Positions 1 through 5,244 of a DNA stretch of 5,356 bases are shown one piece after another; the stretch's first letter is position 1, and every line of letters starts with the position of its first letter. The DNA is taken from NCBI GenBank assembly GCA_019690055.1, contig JADGGF010000322.1, positions 1 to 5,356 on the forward strand. The letters are read 5' to 3'. Below the pieces are notes generated by a model. That model was not told where the DNA came from and did not search any database. It saw only the letters and a program-made list of their open reading frames with translations. Both the position numbers and the translations under genes were made by a program. This stretch comes from Micromonosporaceae bacterium (GTDB lineage: Bacteria; Actinomycetota; Actinomycetes; Mycobacteriales; Micromonosporaceae).

Positions 1-237
1 GCCTACGGCCGGAGTCGGGTTGGGCAACAGGCGGCGTACGCCTGGCGGCATTCTGCCGCCGCGGTGGTCGGTCGACTGGGCCGGCGCCCCGGGTCCGACG
101 AATTTGTCCGGCGGCGCGAGGAAACATCGCAGCGAGCTTGCAAGCGAGGAGCGGGCCGAGCGTACCGCCGGAACATGATTTTCTGTACGTTGCCCTCGGC
201 CCTCGGACGACCCTCGCTACTATCTCCTCGGCGCTAG
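1..237 (+). CDS. Probable C-terminal tail of a GT4-type glycosyltransferase (5' end outside window)
   Basis: Frame 1 is open from the left edge to a TAG at 235-237 (78 codons). The first 26 residues (AYGRSRVGQQ, then AYAWRHSAAAVVGRL) follow the pattern that ends many GT-B glycosyltransferases of family GT4: G-x-x-R-V, a short gap, an aromatic-x-W, then S-A and a hydrophobic helix. GT4 enzymes transfer a sugar from a nucleotide donor in the cytoplasm, which suits a polysaccharide locus. After about residue 38 the translation turns Arg/Ser-rich and unlike a folded domain. It crosses a palindromic stretch around 136-145, so the reading frame may run past the ancestral stop into former intergenic DNA. 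The assignment rests on about 26 residues, and the catalytic domain cannot be seen. It could also be an unrelated open frame. The next gene starts 126 bp downstream on the same strand. Confidence 0.4.
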   Translation, partial: AYGRSRVGQQAAYAWRHSAAAVVGRLGRRPGSDEFVRRREETSQRACKRGAGRAYRRNMIFCTLPSALGRPSLLSPRR

Positions 238-352
238 GTCCGCCCGCCGAGTGCGCCCGCTCATGACGGGTGGGCTCATCCCTCTAGGCCGAGTTCTCTG
301 CCCCACCAACCATCAGCGCCGCGCATCGACCGTGCCCGTCGCTGACACGAGA

Positions 353-382
353 ATGACCGAGGGATGTCCAGCGACAACCTGA
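353..382 (+). other. Nine-codon ORF overlapping the acyltransferase start
   Basis: An ATG at 353-355 opens a nine-codon frame (MTEGCPATT, then TGA at 380-382). It overlaps the acyltransferase start at 364 in a different frame. The GAGGG that could serve as the acyltransferase ribosome site lies inside this frame. No good Shine-Dalgarno precedes ATG 353. It could be a chance ATG, or it could compete with or feed initiation at 364. Only the reading frame itself is seen. Confidence 0.15.
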
Positions 383-1491
383 GCCGAACGGCAGTCGCCA
401 CGCTGACGGCGGCCGGTCCGACCGCCCCGCCACCGACGACGACGCCAACGCGGGAAGGCGGTCGCCGAGACCGCTATCTGGATGTCTTACGGTTCGCGGC
501 GATCGCCCGCGTCATCGTCTACCACACGTTCGGGTTCGTCTGGTTGACCTACGTGTTCCCGGCGATGGGCGTGATGTTCGCACTCGGCGGCTCGCTCATG
601 GCCAACTCTCTGGCCAAACCGGACGGTCGGCCGGTGCGGAAGAGAATTCGCCGCCTGTTGCCCGCCCTGTGGGTCTTCGGCGCGGTGGTCGTGCCAGTCA
701 TGGTCGTCCAGGCGATCCGGGAGGGCGACATCCGCGAGCTGCCCGGGTTCGACGGCCTGCTCACCTGGGTGTTTCCCATCGTCGAGCCACCGGGCACCGC
801 GTGGGCTGAACCGGCCACGGTCGTTCTCTGGTACCTGGTGACGTACCTGTGGCTGGTCATGCTGTCGCCGCTGGCGATACGCGCCTACCGCCGATGGCCC
901 CTGCCCACGGTGCTCGCACCCTTGGCCGCTCTCATCGTCATCGGGTTCAGCGGGCTCACGCTCGACTCCGCCGCCGGTGCCGTGGTGCTGGACCTGGCTA
1001 CGTACGGTAGCTGCTGGCTCATCGGGTTCGCCCACCGCGATGGCCGGTTGGCCGGGGTGCGGCTACGGGTGCTGATCGGCGTCGCAGCCTTGACGATGAT
1101 CGCCGGTGGCCTCTGGGCCGTCACCCACCCGACCGAGACCGGCCTGGACCTCAATAACATTCCACTGGCGCAAGGGCTGTACTCGTTCGGCTTCGTACTC
1201 CTGGCGATGCGGGTCCGGCCGAGCTTGGCCTGGTTGCGGCGGGTGCGGGTGCTGGATTGGCTCGTGACGGCGGCGAACGCCCGGGCCGTCACCATCTACC
1301 TCTGGCACAACCCCGCCATCGGCGTGTCGTACCCGATCGGAGACTGGCTCGACGTCTGGCGCTTCGGCGAGCGGAACGGCGGTGTGCTGTGCCTCGTGAT
1401 CGCGGTCATCCTCACCGCAGTGAGCACGATCGTGTTCGGCTGGATCGAGGACATCGCGGCCGGACGCAAGCCGCGCCTGATCCCGCGCTGA
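364..1491 (+). CDS. Acyltransferase 3 family membrane protein (putative polysaccharide O-acyltransferase)
   Basis: This is a 375-residue integral membrane protein. Residues 1-33 are a Pro/Thr/Arg-rich, presumably cytoplasmic tail. R37-Y-L-D-V-L-R at the start of the first membrane helix, followed by H54 in VIVYH, is the family signature; the conserved Arg and His are needed for acyl transfer in characterised members. About ten hydrophobic segments follow, roughly at 41-56, 62-80, 98-117, 152-170, 181-199, 205-223, 233-252, 268-284, 306-320 and 340-360. The chain ends in a short basic tail. There is no C-terminal SGNH domain, so it is a stand-alone transferase, unlike OatA. Family members move acetyl or succinyl groups across the membrane onto sugars of surface polysaccharides, lipids or antibiotics; the substrate here cannot be read from sequence. 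ATG 364 is the only workable start: an in-frame stop lies at 343-345 and no in-frame ATG or GTG occurs early downstream. The SD-like GAGGG abuts the start codon, so initiation is probably weak or atypical. Confidence 0.9.
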   Translation: MSSDNLSRTAVATLTAAGPTAPPPTTTPTREGGRRDRYLDVLRFAAIARVIVYHTFGFVWLTYVFPAMGVMFALGGSLMANSLAKPDGRPVRKRIRRLLPALWVFGAVVVPVMVVQAIREGDIRELPGFDGLLTWVFPIVEPPGTAWAEPATVVLWYLVTYLWLVMLSPLAIRAYRRWPLPTVLAPLAALIVIGFSGLTLDSAAGAVVLDLATYGSCWLIGFAHRDGRLAGVRLRVLIGVAALTMIAGGLWAVTHPTETGLDLNNIPLAQGLYSFGFVLLAMRVRPSLAWLRRVRVLDWLVTAANARAVTIYLWHNPAIGVSYPIGDWLDVWRFGERNGGVLCLVIAVILTAVSTIVFGWIEDIAAGRKPRLIPR

Positions 1492-1503
1492 GGACGATCC
1501 CTG

Positions 1504-1539
1504 CCACCGTGGTGGCGGGCGGGGTGCGCTGACCCGCCC
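1504..1539 (+). terminator. GC-rich hairpins just after the acyltransferase stop, probable terminator
   Basis: Thirteen bases past the stop codon, CCACC (1504-1508) pairs with GGTGG (1511-1515). Next comes a stronger hairpin: GGGC-G-GGGT (1517-1525) pairs with ACCC-GCCC (1532-1539) around the loop GCGCTG, with one bulged G. No T-run follows, which is common for hairpin terminators in high-GC actinobacteria. Its position right behind a 3' end and facing a convergent gene supports a terminator role. The stem is seen in sequence; its function is inferred. Confidence 0.45.
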
Positions 1540-1599
1540 CAGGCGGCTCGACGATCGGGCGCCACGCAAATCCGGTGGCCAGGTAAGGAATTGCTCGCA

Positions 1600-1628
1600 G
1601 TTTCCGCTCCGGCAAGCTGCGCGGAAAC
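1600..1628. terminator. Perfect 8-bp inverted repeat between convergent genes, possible bidirectional terminator
   Basis: GTTTCCGC (1600-1607) and GCGGAAAC (1621-1628) are exact reverse complements separated by 13 bases. The hairpin sits in the non-coding gap between two convergent genes, 127 bp beyond the stop of the minus-strand synthase gene and 109 bp beyond the acyltransferase stop. It could end transcription from either side. Neither arm is followed by a clear T-run, so a terminator role is a reasonable guess rather than a demonstrated one. Confidence 0.35.
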
Positions 1629-1686
1629 CCAGCCGGCCAACCGGAGGTTCCCGGCGGGCCAGTCAGCAGGTCTCCGCCCCGTACGT

Positions 1687-1749
1687 GACCAGCCACCCCG
1701 AGCGCCCAACCGACCGGCCAGAGCGCCCTACCAACCACCCGGAGCGCCG
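1687..1749. repeat. Imperfect 21-bp tandem repeat, three copies
   Basis: Three consecutive 21-bp units lie at 1687-1707, 1708-1728 and 1729-1749. The core GAGCGCC recurs exactly every 21 bases (1700, 1721, 1742), preceded by a variable C/A-rich stretch such as ACCAACCACCCG. By hand count, units 1 and 3 agree at 17 of 21 positions and units 2 and 3 at 15 of 21. The array ends five bases before the stop codon (TCA, 1755-1757) of the minus-strand gene, so it lies just past that gene's 3' end. The period is a multiple of three, but I see no supported gene on either strand here. Confidence 0.6.
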
Positions 1750-1754
1750 CCGTC

Positions 1755-4055
1755 TCACCGCGGGAAGGCGGCGACCGGACTCGGTCGTTCGCCGACATGC
1801 GCAGTCCTGGACAAGTGCGCCGCAGCCGCGCCCGTGCGGGCGATCTTCTGCCAGCGCATGGCCACGCCGGCCAGGGCGGTCCCCACGGACTTCAACAGGG
1901 CCAGGTAGAGCAGTTGCCGATACACGAACTGCTGCAACGGCAAGCTCCAGAGTGGACGCATAGACTCCCCGTCAAGCCGGAACGCCACAACGGCGACGAT
2001 GAACTGGAGGCCGAGCATGCCAAGCCAGGCCAAGGCGGTGGAGAGCTGACCGCGCACCACGACGCCGTAGAAGGTGACGACGTCGACGACGGGGGCCAGG
2101 AGGGGGAACACCACACCGAACCCGGCGATCAGCGGCAGTCCGACCAGCCCGAACCGTTCGGATGGCCCCTGGTCGCGCAGCGCACCCCGATGGGCCCACA
2201 GCGCCTGCATGGTGCCGTAGCTCCACCGGAAGCGCTGCCGCCAGAGCTGGCGGAGGGTCTGCGGAGCCTCGGTCCAGGCCCGGGCCTTCTCCTCGTACAC
2301 GACCCGCCAGCCCGCTCGGATGACCGCCATGGTCAGGTCGGTGTCCTCGGCGAGCGTACGGTCGCTGACTCCGCCGACGTCCGCCAAGGCGCGCCGCCGG
2401 AAGGCGCCGATGGCACCGGGAATCGTCGGCATGCACTGGAGGAGCTCGAAGAACCGCCGGTCGAGGTTGAAGCCTATGACGTACTCGATGTGCTGCCATT
2501 TACCGATAAGTCCGCGCCGGTTGCTCACCTTGACGTTGCCCGCAACGCCACCCACCCTGGGGTCCGCGAAGGGCTGAACGAGCATCCGCAGTGAATCCGG
2601 CTCCAAGACAGTGTCTCCGTCGACCATGACGATGATGTCGTGCGACGCGTGGGCGATGCCGACGTTGAGTGCGTTGGCCTTGCCCGCGTTGGGGATACGG
2701 ATGAGGCGGACGTTGGGCAGGGCAAGGGCGGCAACGATGTCGCCACTACCGTCGGTCGATCCGTCATCGACCACGACAACTTCGATCTCGGGGTAATCGC
2801 CGTTGGCAATGGACCGAACGGCCGCCGCGACGTTCTCACGTTCGTTGTAGACCGGGATCACTACCGACACCGGCTGATCGACGGCCGGTCCCCAGGACCA
2901 CGCTGGTGATCGTCGCTGCCGTACATGCCGACCGGCCAGCAGAAACAGGCCCGCGGTGCGCAGGAGCAGCAGGACGCCAACCAGCAGGACCGCGATACGT
3001 ATCCAGTCGAACAGAGAGTCCGCCAGCCGCACGCTCTGCAGGAGCAGGAGCCCACGCAACTGCTCCGACACCGTCGCGTCGGTCGTGACGTGGGACTCGG
3101 CCGCCGACGCCAAGGCCTCTGGATCAAACGTCGCGTCGATGGCGGCCGGGTCGACGCCGGCCAGGGCCTGCGCGGCCCGCAGCCCTTCCGACGCCGTGAG
3201 GAACTGGTATCCGCGCTCCTTGAGGAGCGGAATCAACCGATCCAGCGCCTCCACCGTCTTGGCGCGGTCTCCACCGGCGTCGTGCAGGAGGATGATTCCC
3301 GACTTGTCGTCGCGCGGAATGGCAGCCTTGACGATCGTGTCCACGTCCGGCGCGTCCCAGTCCCGGCTGTCCACGCTGCTGGTGACGACAAAGTACCCGT
3401 AGCGCCCTGCCTCCTGGACCAGTGGCCACGTCTCATCGTTGAGCGAGTCAACGCCGGAGGAGTACGGAAACCTCAGCAGGGGCGTGGTAACCCCGGCCGC
3501 GGCGGCCAACGCCATCTGAGTTTGCGACAACTCCAGGGCGCGCATCCACGGTGGGAGCAGCGCCATATCCGGGTGGGTGAACGTATGAAGGCCGATGTCG
3601 TGGCCCTGATCGACGATGTCCCCGACGATCGTGGGATACCGTGCCACCTGGGTGCCGACGACGAAGAACGTCCCGGGTACGTCGTGCTCGGCCAGCACCG
3701 CCAGGATCTTCGGTGTCCACTCCGGACTCGGGCCGTCATCGAACGTGAGCACGACGGTCTTCGGCGGCAACTCGTACGACGCCACACGGCCCTGGGTGGT
3801 GTCGACGTACGGACCACCGTGGAGGATCTCGGCCGGCACGCTGCCGTTTCCGCTCACCGTGGTGCCAGCGTCAGGCGCAAACTCTGAATCGATGTACGTC
3901 GAGTACGTCATGAGTGCGGCGAATGTGCCGAGCAGGAGAACCACCGGAATCGCCGCCAGGCAGGACTGCAGCGGACGCGGGCCACGCTGCCTCGACTGCG
4001 CGATCTGTCCTGCCCGACTGCCCGTGGCCCGACCGCGACGCGCGCCGCGATTCAC
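1755..4055 (-). CDS. Bifunctional NodB polysaccharide deacetylase / GT2 polysaccharide synthase (MatB-like)
   Basis: A 766-residue fusion of two enzymes. The basic N-tail (1-30) and membrane helix (31-50) should leave residues 51-350 outside the cell. The NodB domain (about 98-295) carries all five motifs: TFDDGP (104-109, metal-binding D107), HTFTHPD (157-163, H157 and H161), LRFPYSS (R195), VDSRDW (228-233) and LLHD (H258). Helix 351-375 returns the chain to the cytoplasm for a GT2 domain: PVYNE (401-405), DDGSTD (430-435), DGD (479-481, the DxD), AED (E570-D571, catalytic base region) and QRFRW (607-611, the QxxRW of processive synthases). Hydrophobic stretches at 635-667, 671-694 and 708-731 would form the export channel; WQK follows at 735-737. 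The GTG start at 4053-4055 has an excellent SD, GGAGGGAGG (complement of 4063-4071), seven bases away. The architecture matches Streptomyces MatB (SCO2962), implicated in PNAG-type glycan synthesis. Polymer identity is inferred; the domain calls are firm. Confidence 0.95.
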   Translation of the reverse strand: MNRGARRGRATGSRAGQIAQSRQRGPRPLQSCLAAIPVVLLLGTFAALMTYSTYIDSEFAPDAGTTVSGNGSVPAEILHGGPYVDTTQGRVASYELPPKTVVLTFDDGPSPEWTPKILAVLAEHDVPGTFFVVGTQVARYPTIVGDIVDQGHDIGLHTFTHPDMALLPPWMRALELSQTQMALAAAAGVTTPLLRFPYSSGVDSLNDETWPLVQEAGRYGYFVVTSSVDSRDWDAPDVDTIVKAAIPRDDKSGIILLHDAGGDRAKTVEALDRLIPLLKERGYQFLTASEGLRAAQALAGVDPAAIDATFDPEALASAAESHVTTDATVSEQLRGLLLLQSVRLADSLFDWIRIAVLLVGVLLLLRTAGLFLLAGRHVRQRRSPAWSWGPAVDQPVSVVIPVYNERENVAAAVRSIANGDYPEIEVVVVDDGSTDGSGDIVAALALPNVRLIRIPNAGKANALNVGIAHASHDIIVMVDGDTVLEPDSLRMLVQPFADPRVGGVAGNVKVSNRRGLIGKWQHIEYVIGFNLDRRFFELLQCMPTIPGAIGAFRRRALADVGGVSDRTLAEDTDLTMAVIRAGWRVVYEEKARAWTEAPQTLRQLWRQRFRWSYGTMQALWAHRGALRDQGPSERFGLVGLPLIAGFGVVFPLLAPVVDVVTFYGVVVRGQLSTALAWLGMLGLQFIVAVVAFRLDGESMRPLWSLPLQQFVYRQLLYLALLKSVGTALAGVAMRWQKIARTGAAAAHLSRTAHVGERPSPVAAFPR

Positions 4056-4416
4056 TGGTCCGCCTCCCTCCGCTCACGTGGCCGTACACGGTGCGCCGTA
4101 CAGAGCCCCCAGCTCCTCGTCGAACAGATCACGACGCGGATCATGGCGGACCCACCGGCCGAGGCGACGCAGCCACCGACCAGGCGTCCGACCCTCGGTC
4201 GCGCCGGGTAGCCCGGATGACCCGCGGACGGAGATCACGGCGAACCTGGCTTGCCACGGTGAGCAGACGGCGAGACAGGTGACGCCGGCAACCATCAAGG
4301 TCATCACTGTTCCAGACGGGGCCGAGGATCTTGCGGGACAGGTCGTCAGGAACCTGGCGCACGTAACGTAGCAACCCGCACGGCCCGGGAGGCGCGTTCA
4401 GCGGATCCGGTAACCC
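4056..4416. other. 361-bp stretch upstream of the synthase gene without a recognisable gene
   Basis: Apart from the doubtful small ORF at 4074-4307, no coding signal stands out. A direct repeat GCCGTAC occurs at 4081-4087 and 4095-4101, 14 bp apart, and with CGG between them it can also fold into a weak bulged hairpin on either strand. This lies 26-46 bp upstream of the synthase start, where an operator or leader element would be expected. I could not identify a convincing -35/-10 pair for the minus-strand synthase gene, so its promoter is unassigned. Confidence 0.4.
4074..4307 (-). CDS. Hypothetical 77-residue protein upstream of the synthase gene (doubtful)
   Basis: This open frame starts at GTG (followed at once by ATG) and ends in TGA at 4074-4076, 18 bp before the GTG of the synthase gene on the same strand; the synthase SD lies within that gap. 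The first 15 residues (MMTLMVAGVTCLAVC) could form a short membrane or signal segment. The rest is Arg-rich and then acidic, ending RRDLFDEELGALYG. Third codon positions are strongly G/C. Operon-like spacing argues for a gene. Against it, the upstream ribosome site is poor (only GGAA), the hydrophobic stretch is short, and a second same-strand frame (4141-4374, TTG start) is also open across most of it. I recognise no family. It may be a remnant or leader rather than an expressed protein. Confidence 0.25.
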   Translation of the reverse strand: MMTLMVAGVTCLAVCSPWQARFAVISVRGSSGLPGATEGRTPGRWLRRLGRWVRHDPRRDLFDEELGALYGAPCTAT

Positions 4417-4445
4417 TCAGGTCCGGAGCAATTCACCTTGAGGGT
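4413..4445 (-). terminator. Hairpin downstream of the regulator remnant
   Basis: ACCCTCAGGT (4413-4422) pairs with ACC-T-TGAGGGT (4435-4445) around a 12-base loop: ten base pairs with one bulged T. It lies about 130 bp past the ancestral stop of the response-regulator remnant on the minus strand. Read on the minus strand, only a short TT follows the stem. It may be the old terminator of that gene or a boundary between transcripts; the structure is clear, the role is not. Confidence 0.35.
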
Positions 4446-4573
4446 GCATCGCCCGAGGAGATCCACAGTAGACATGCGTACCGATGATCGAGTTCGGATG
4501 CCCGTCATGGTCCACAATCCGCAACGTCAACCAGGCCGCCCCTCCGGCCAGCCGGTTACGGCCTCGCGACGGG

Positions 4574-4904
4574 TCAGACCAGGCCGGCGCATGGACGAGG
4601 ATCGCGACCTGGACCGGGTTGTTCAGGTCCAGTTTGGTGAGCAGCCGCGACACGTAAGTCTTGACCGTCGCGACGCTCATGAACGTCTGCTGCGCGATCT
4701 CGGCGTTGGAGCAGCCGCGGGCCAGCGCGAGGGCGATCTCCCGTTCCCGCTCGGTGAGGGTGTCGAGCCGGCGCCGGGCCGCAGCGCGCCGGCCGGTGGG
4801 GTCGTCCGCCGTGGCGGTGACGTGCGCGATGAGTTGCCGGGTCACGCTGGGCGACAGGGTAACTTTGGCGAGGGGTGGTGCGCGTCGACCAGCGTGTCCG
4901 CATT
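4574..4904 (-). pseudogene. Decayed NarL/LuxR-type response regulator (C-terminal HTH part only)
   Basis: On the minus strand, residues from LSPSVTRQLIAHV through LTEREREIALALARG, SNAEIAQQTFMS, VATVKTYVSRLLTKLDL and VQVAILVH form a complete LuxR-type winged four-helix DNA-binding domain with its linker, as in NarL-family response regulators. The roughly 120-residue receiver with its phospho-acceptor Asp is absent. Upstream, short matches to the receiver-HTH linker appear in other frames (NADTLVDA near 4887-4904, then RTT), suggesting small indels. At the 3' end the family normally finishes H-D-A-G-L-V-stop. Here one base seems lost at about 4589/4590, so VH is followed by APAWSDPSR, while the expected AGLV-TGA survives in the next frame (TGA at 4574-4576). 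The surviving frame is open from 5136 to 4417, and a GTG at 4914 could start an HTH-only protein of about 165 residues. A shortened working regulator is possible, but decay fits better. Confidence 0.75.
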
Positions 4905-4929
4905 GTACGCTCACTGTCCGAGCCACCAA
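4902..4929 (-). promoter_or_regulatory. Sigma-70-like promoter candidate reading into the regulator remnant
   Basis: On the minus strand, TTGGTG (complement of 4924-4929) and TACAAT (complement of 4902-4907) are separated by 16 bases. The -10 matches the consensus at five of six positions and the -35 at its first three. Transcription would begin near 4895, inside the regulator remnant. An inverted repeat abuts the -35. Matches of this quality occur by chance, so the call rests on the strong -10 and the adjacent palindrome. Confidence 0.3.
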
Positions 4930-4947
4930 CCATCCACAATGGATGGT
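4929..4947. repeat. Perfect 8-bp inverted repeat, candidate operator
   Basis: ACCATCCA (4929-4936) and TGGATGGT (4940-4947) are perfect reverse complements around the trinucleotide CAA. With one bulged base the arms can gain two more G:C pairs. The site sits in the divergent intergenic region, touching the -35 of the minus-strand promoter candidate and close to where receiver homology of the regulator remnant stops. It could be a dimeric regulator's operator, or a scar left at the truncation point. Confidence 0.45.
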
Positions 4948-5037
4948 GGCGAGGGTCGGTCGCTGACTCGTGACGACGGCCACGGTCGCTCTCATCACCC
5001 TCTTCCGCTGACCGACGCGCCGATGCGGTGGTAACGG

Positions 5038-5067
5038 TTGCCGGAGGGCTCGATCGGGTGCTACTCT
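5038..5067 (+). promoter_or_regulatory. Candidate promoter for the gene starting at 5241
   Basis: TTGCCG (5038-5043) and TACTCT (5062-5067) are spaced by 18 bases, a plausible housekeeping-type promoter (TTGnCn and TAnnnT). A start near 5075 would give the downstream gene a leader of about 165 nt, which contains the hairpins and pyrimidine tract described separately. No other -35/-10 pair closer to 5241 looked better, but the match is modest. Confidence 0.3.
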
Positions 5068-5088
5068 TGCGTCGTCCCTGATGATGTG

Positions 5089-5244
5089 ATGGCTGTGAGC
5101 CCGCCAGGGACCTTCTCCGACAAGGACTTTCGTCACGAGGCCCTCGCCTGGCCCTACTCACCCGACCGTCCACGAACGACGGTCTGCGGTCGTTACTCAC
5201 TCCCCTCTTTCCTCCTGTTGCTTCTCTTCGAGGGAGATCCATGA
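5089..5244 (+). other. Possible 51-codon leader ORF overlapping the next start (ATGA)
   Basis: An ATG at 5089 (next to GTG at 5086) opens a 51-codon frame that ends in TGA at 5242-5244, overlapping the ATG at 5241 in the ATGA arrangement typical of translational coupling. Its C-terminal residues FLLLLLFEGDP come from a pyrimidine-rich DNA tract, which makes the composition suspect. No Shine-Dalgarno precedes the ATG. It is probably untranslated leader, but the exact ATGA overlap is worth recording. Confidence 0.15.
5164..5194 (+). promoter_or_regulatory. Two mutually exclusive hairpins in the leader of the 5241 gene
   Basis: GACCGTC (5164-5170) is complementary to GACGGTC (5178-5184). Overlapping it, AACGAC (5175-5180) is complementary to GTCGTT (5189-5194). 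The second stem uses bases needed by the first, so only one can form at a time. The pair lies 47 bases upstream of the start codon and is followed by a pyrimidine-rich tract (5196-5229) containing CCCTC, which could pair with the GAGGG of the ribosome site. This resembles an attenuator or RNA switch, though it matches no riboswitch class I know. Confidence 0.3.

Noticed and set aside
170..191. GGAAC and CGTT at 170-174 and 188-191, resembling an ECF sigma-factor promoter upstream of the acyltransferase
   Set aside because: The spacer is only 13 bases, shorter than the roughly 16 expected for such promoters.
190..223. TTGCCC at 190-195 with TACTAT at 218-223 as a housekeeping promoter
   Set aside because: The 22-base spacer is too long; the TACTAT alone is not enough to call a promoter.
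303..314. The 12-mer CCACCAACCATC is shared by 303-314 and 4923-4934, both upstream of gene starts
   Set aside because: About one shared 12-mer is expected by chance in a window this size, and the flanks do not match.
1797..2594. Long plus-strand open frame of 265 codons opposite the synthase gene
   Set aside because: It is antisense to a gene with unmistakable GT2 motifs; its Arg/Gln/Pro/His-rich translation is the usual shadow of high-GC coding DNA.
2925..3887. Plus-strand open frame of 320 codons opposite the deacetylase domain
   Set aside because: It mirrors the NodB coding region and gives a low-complexity Arg/Gln-rich product with no recognisable domain.
4141..4374. Minus-strand TTG-started frame of 77 codons overlapping the small ORF at 4074-4307
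   Set aside because: It has no ribosome site, no recognisable domain and only moderate G/C at third positions; both frames cannot readily be real.
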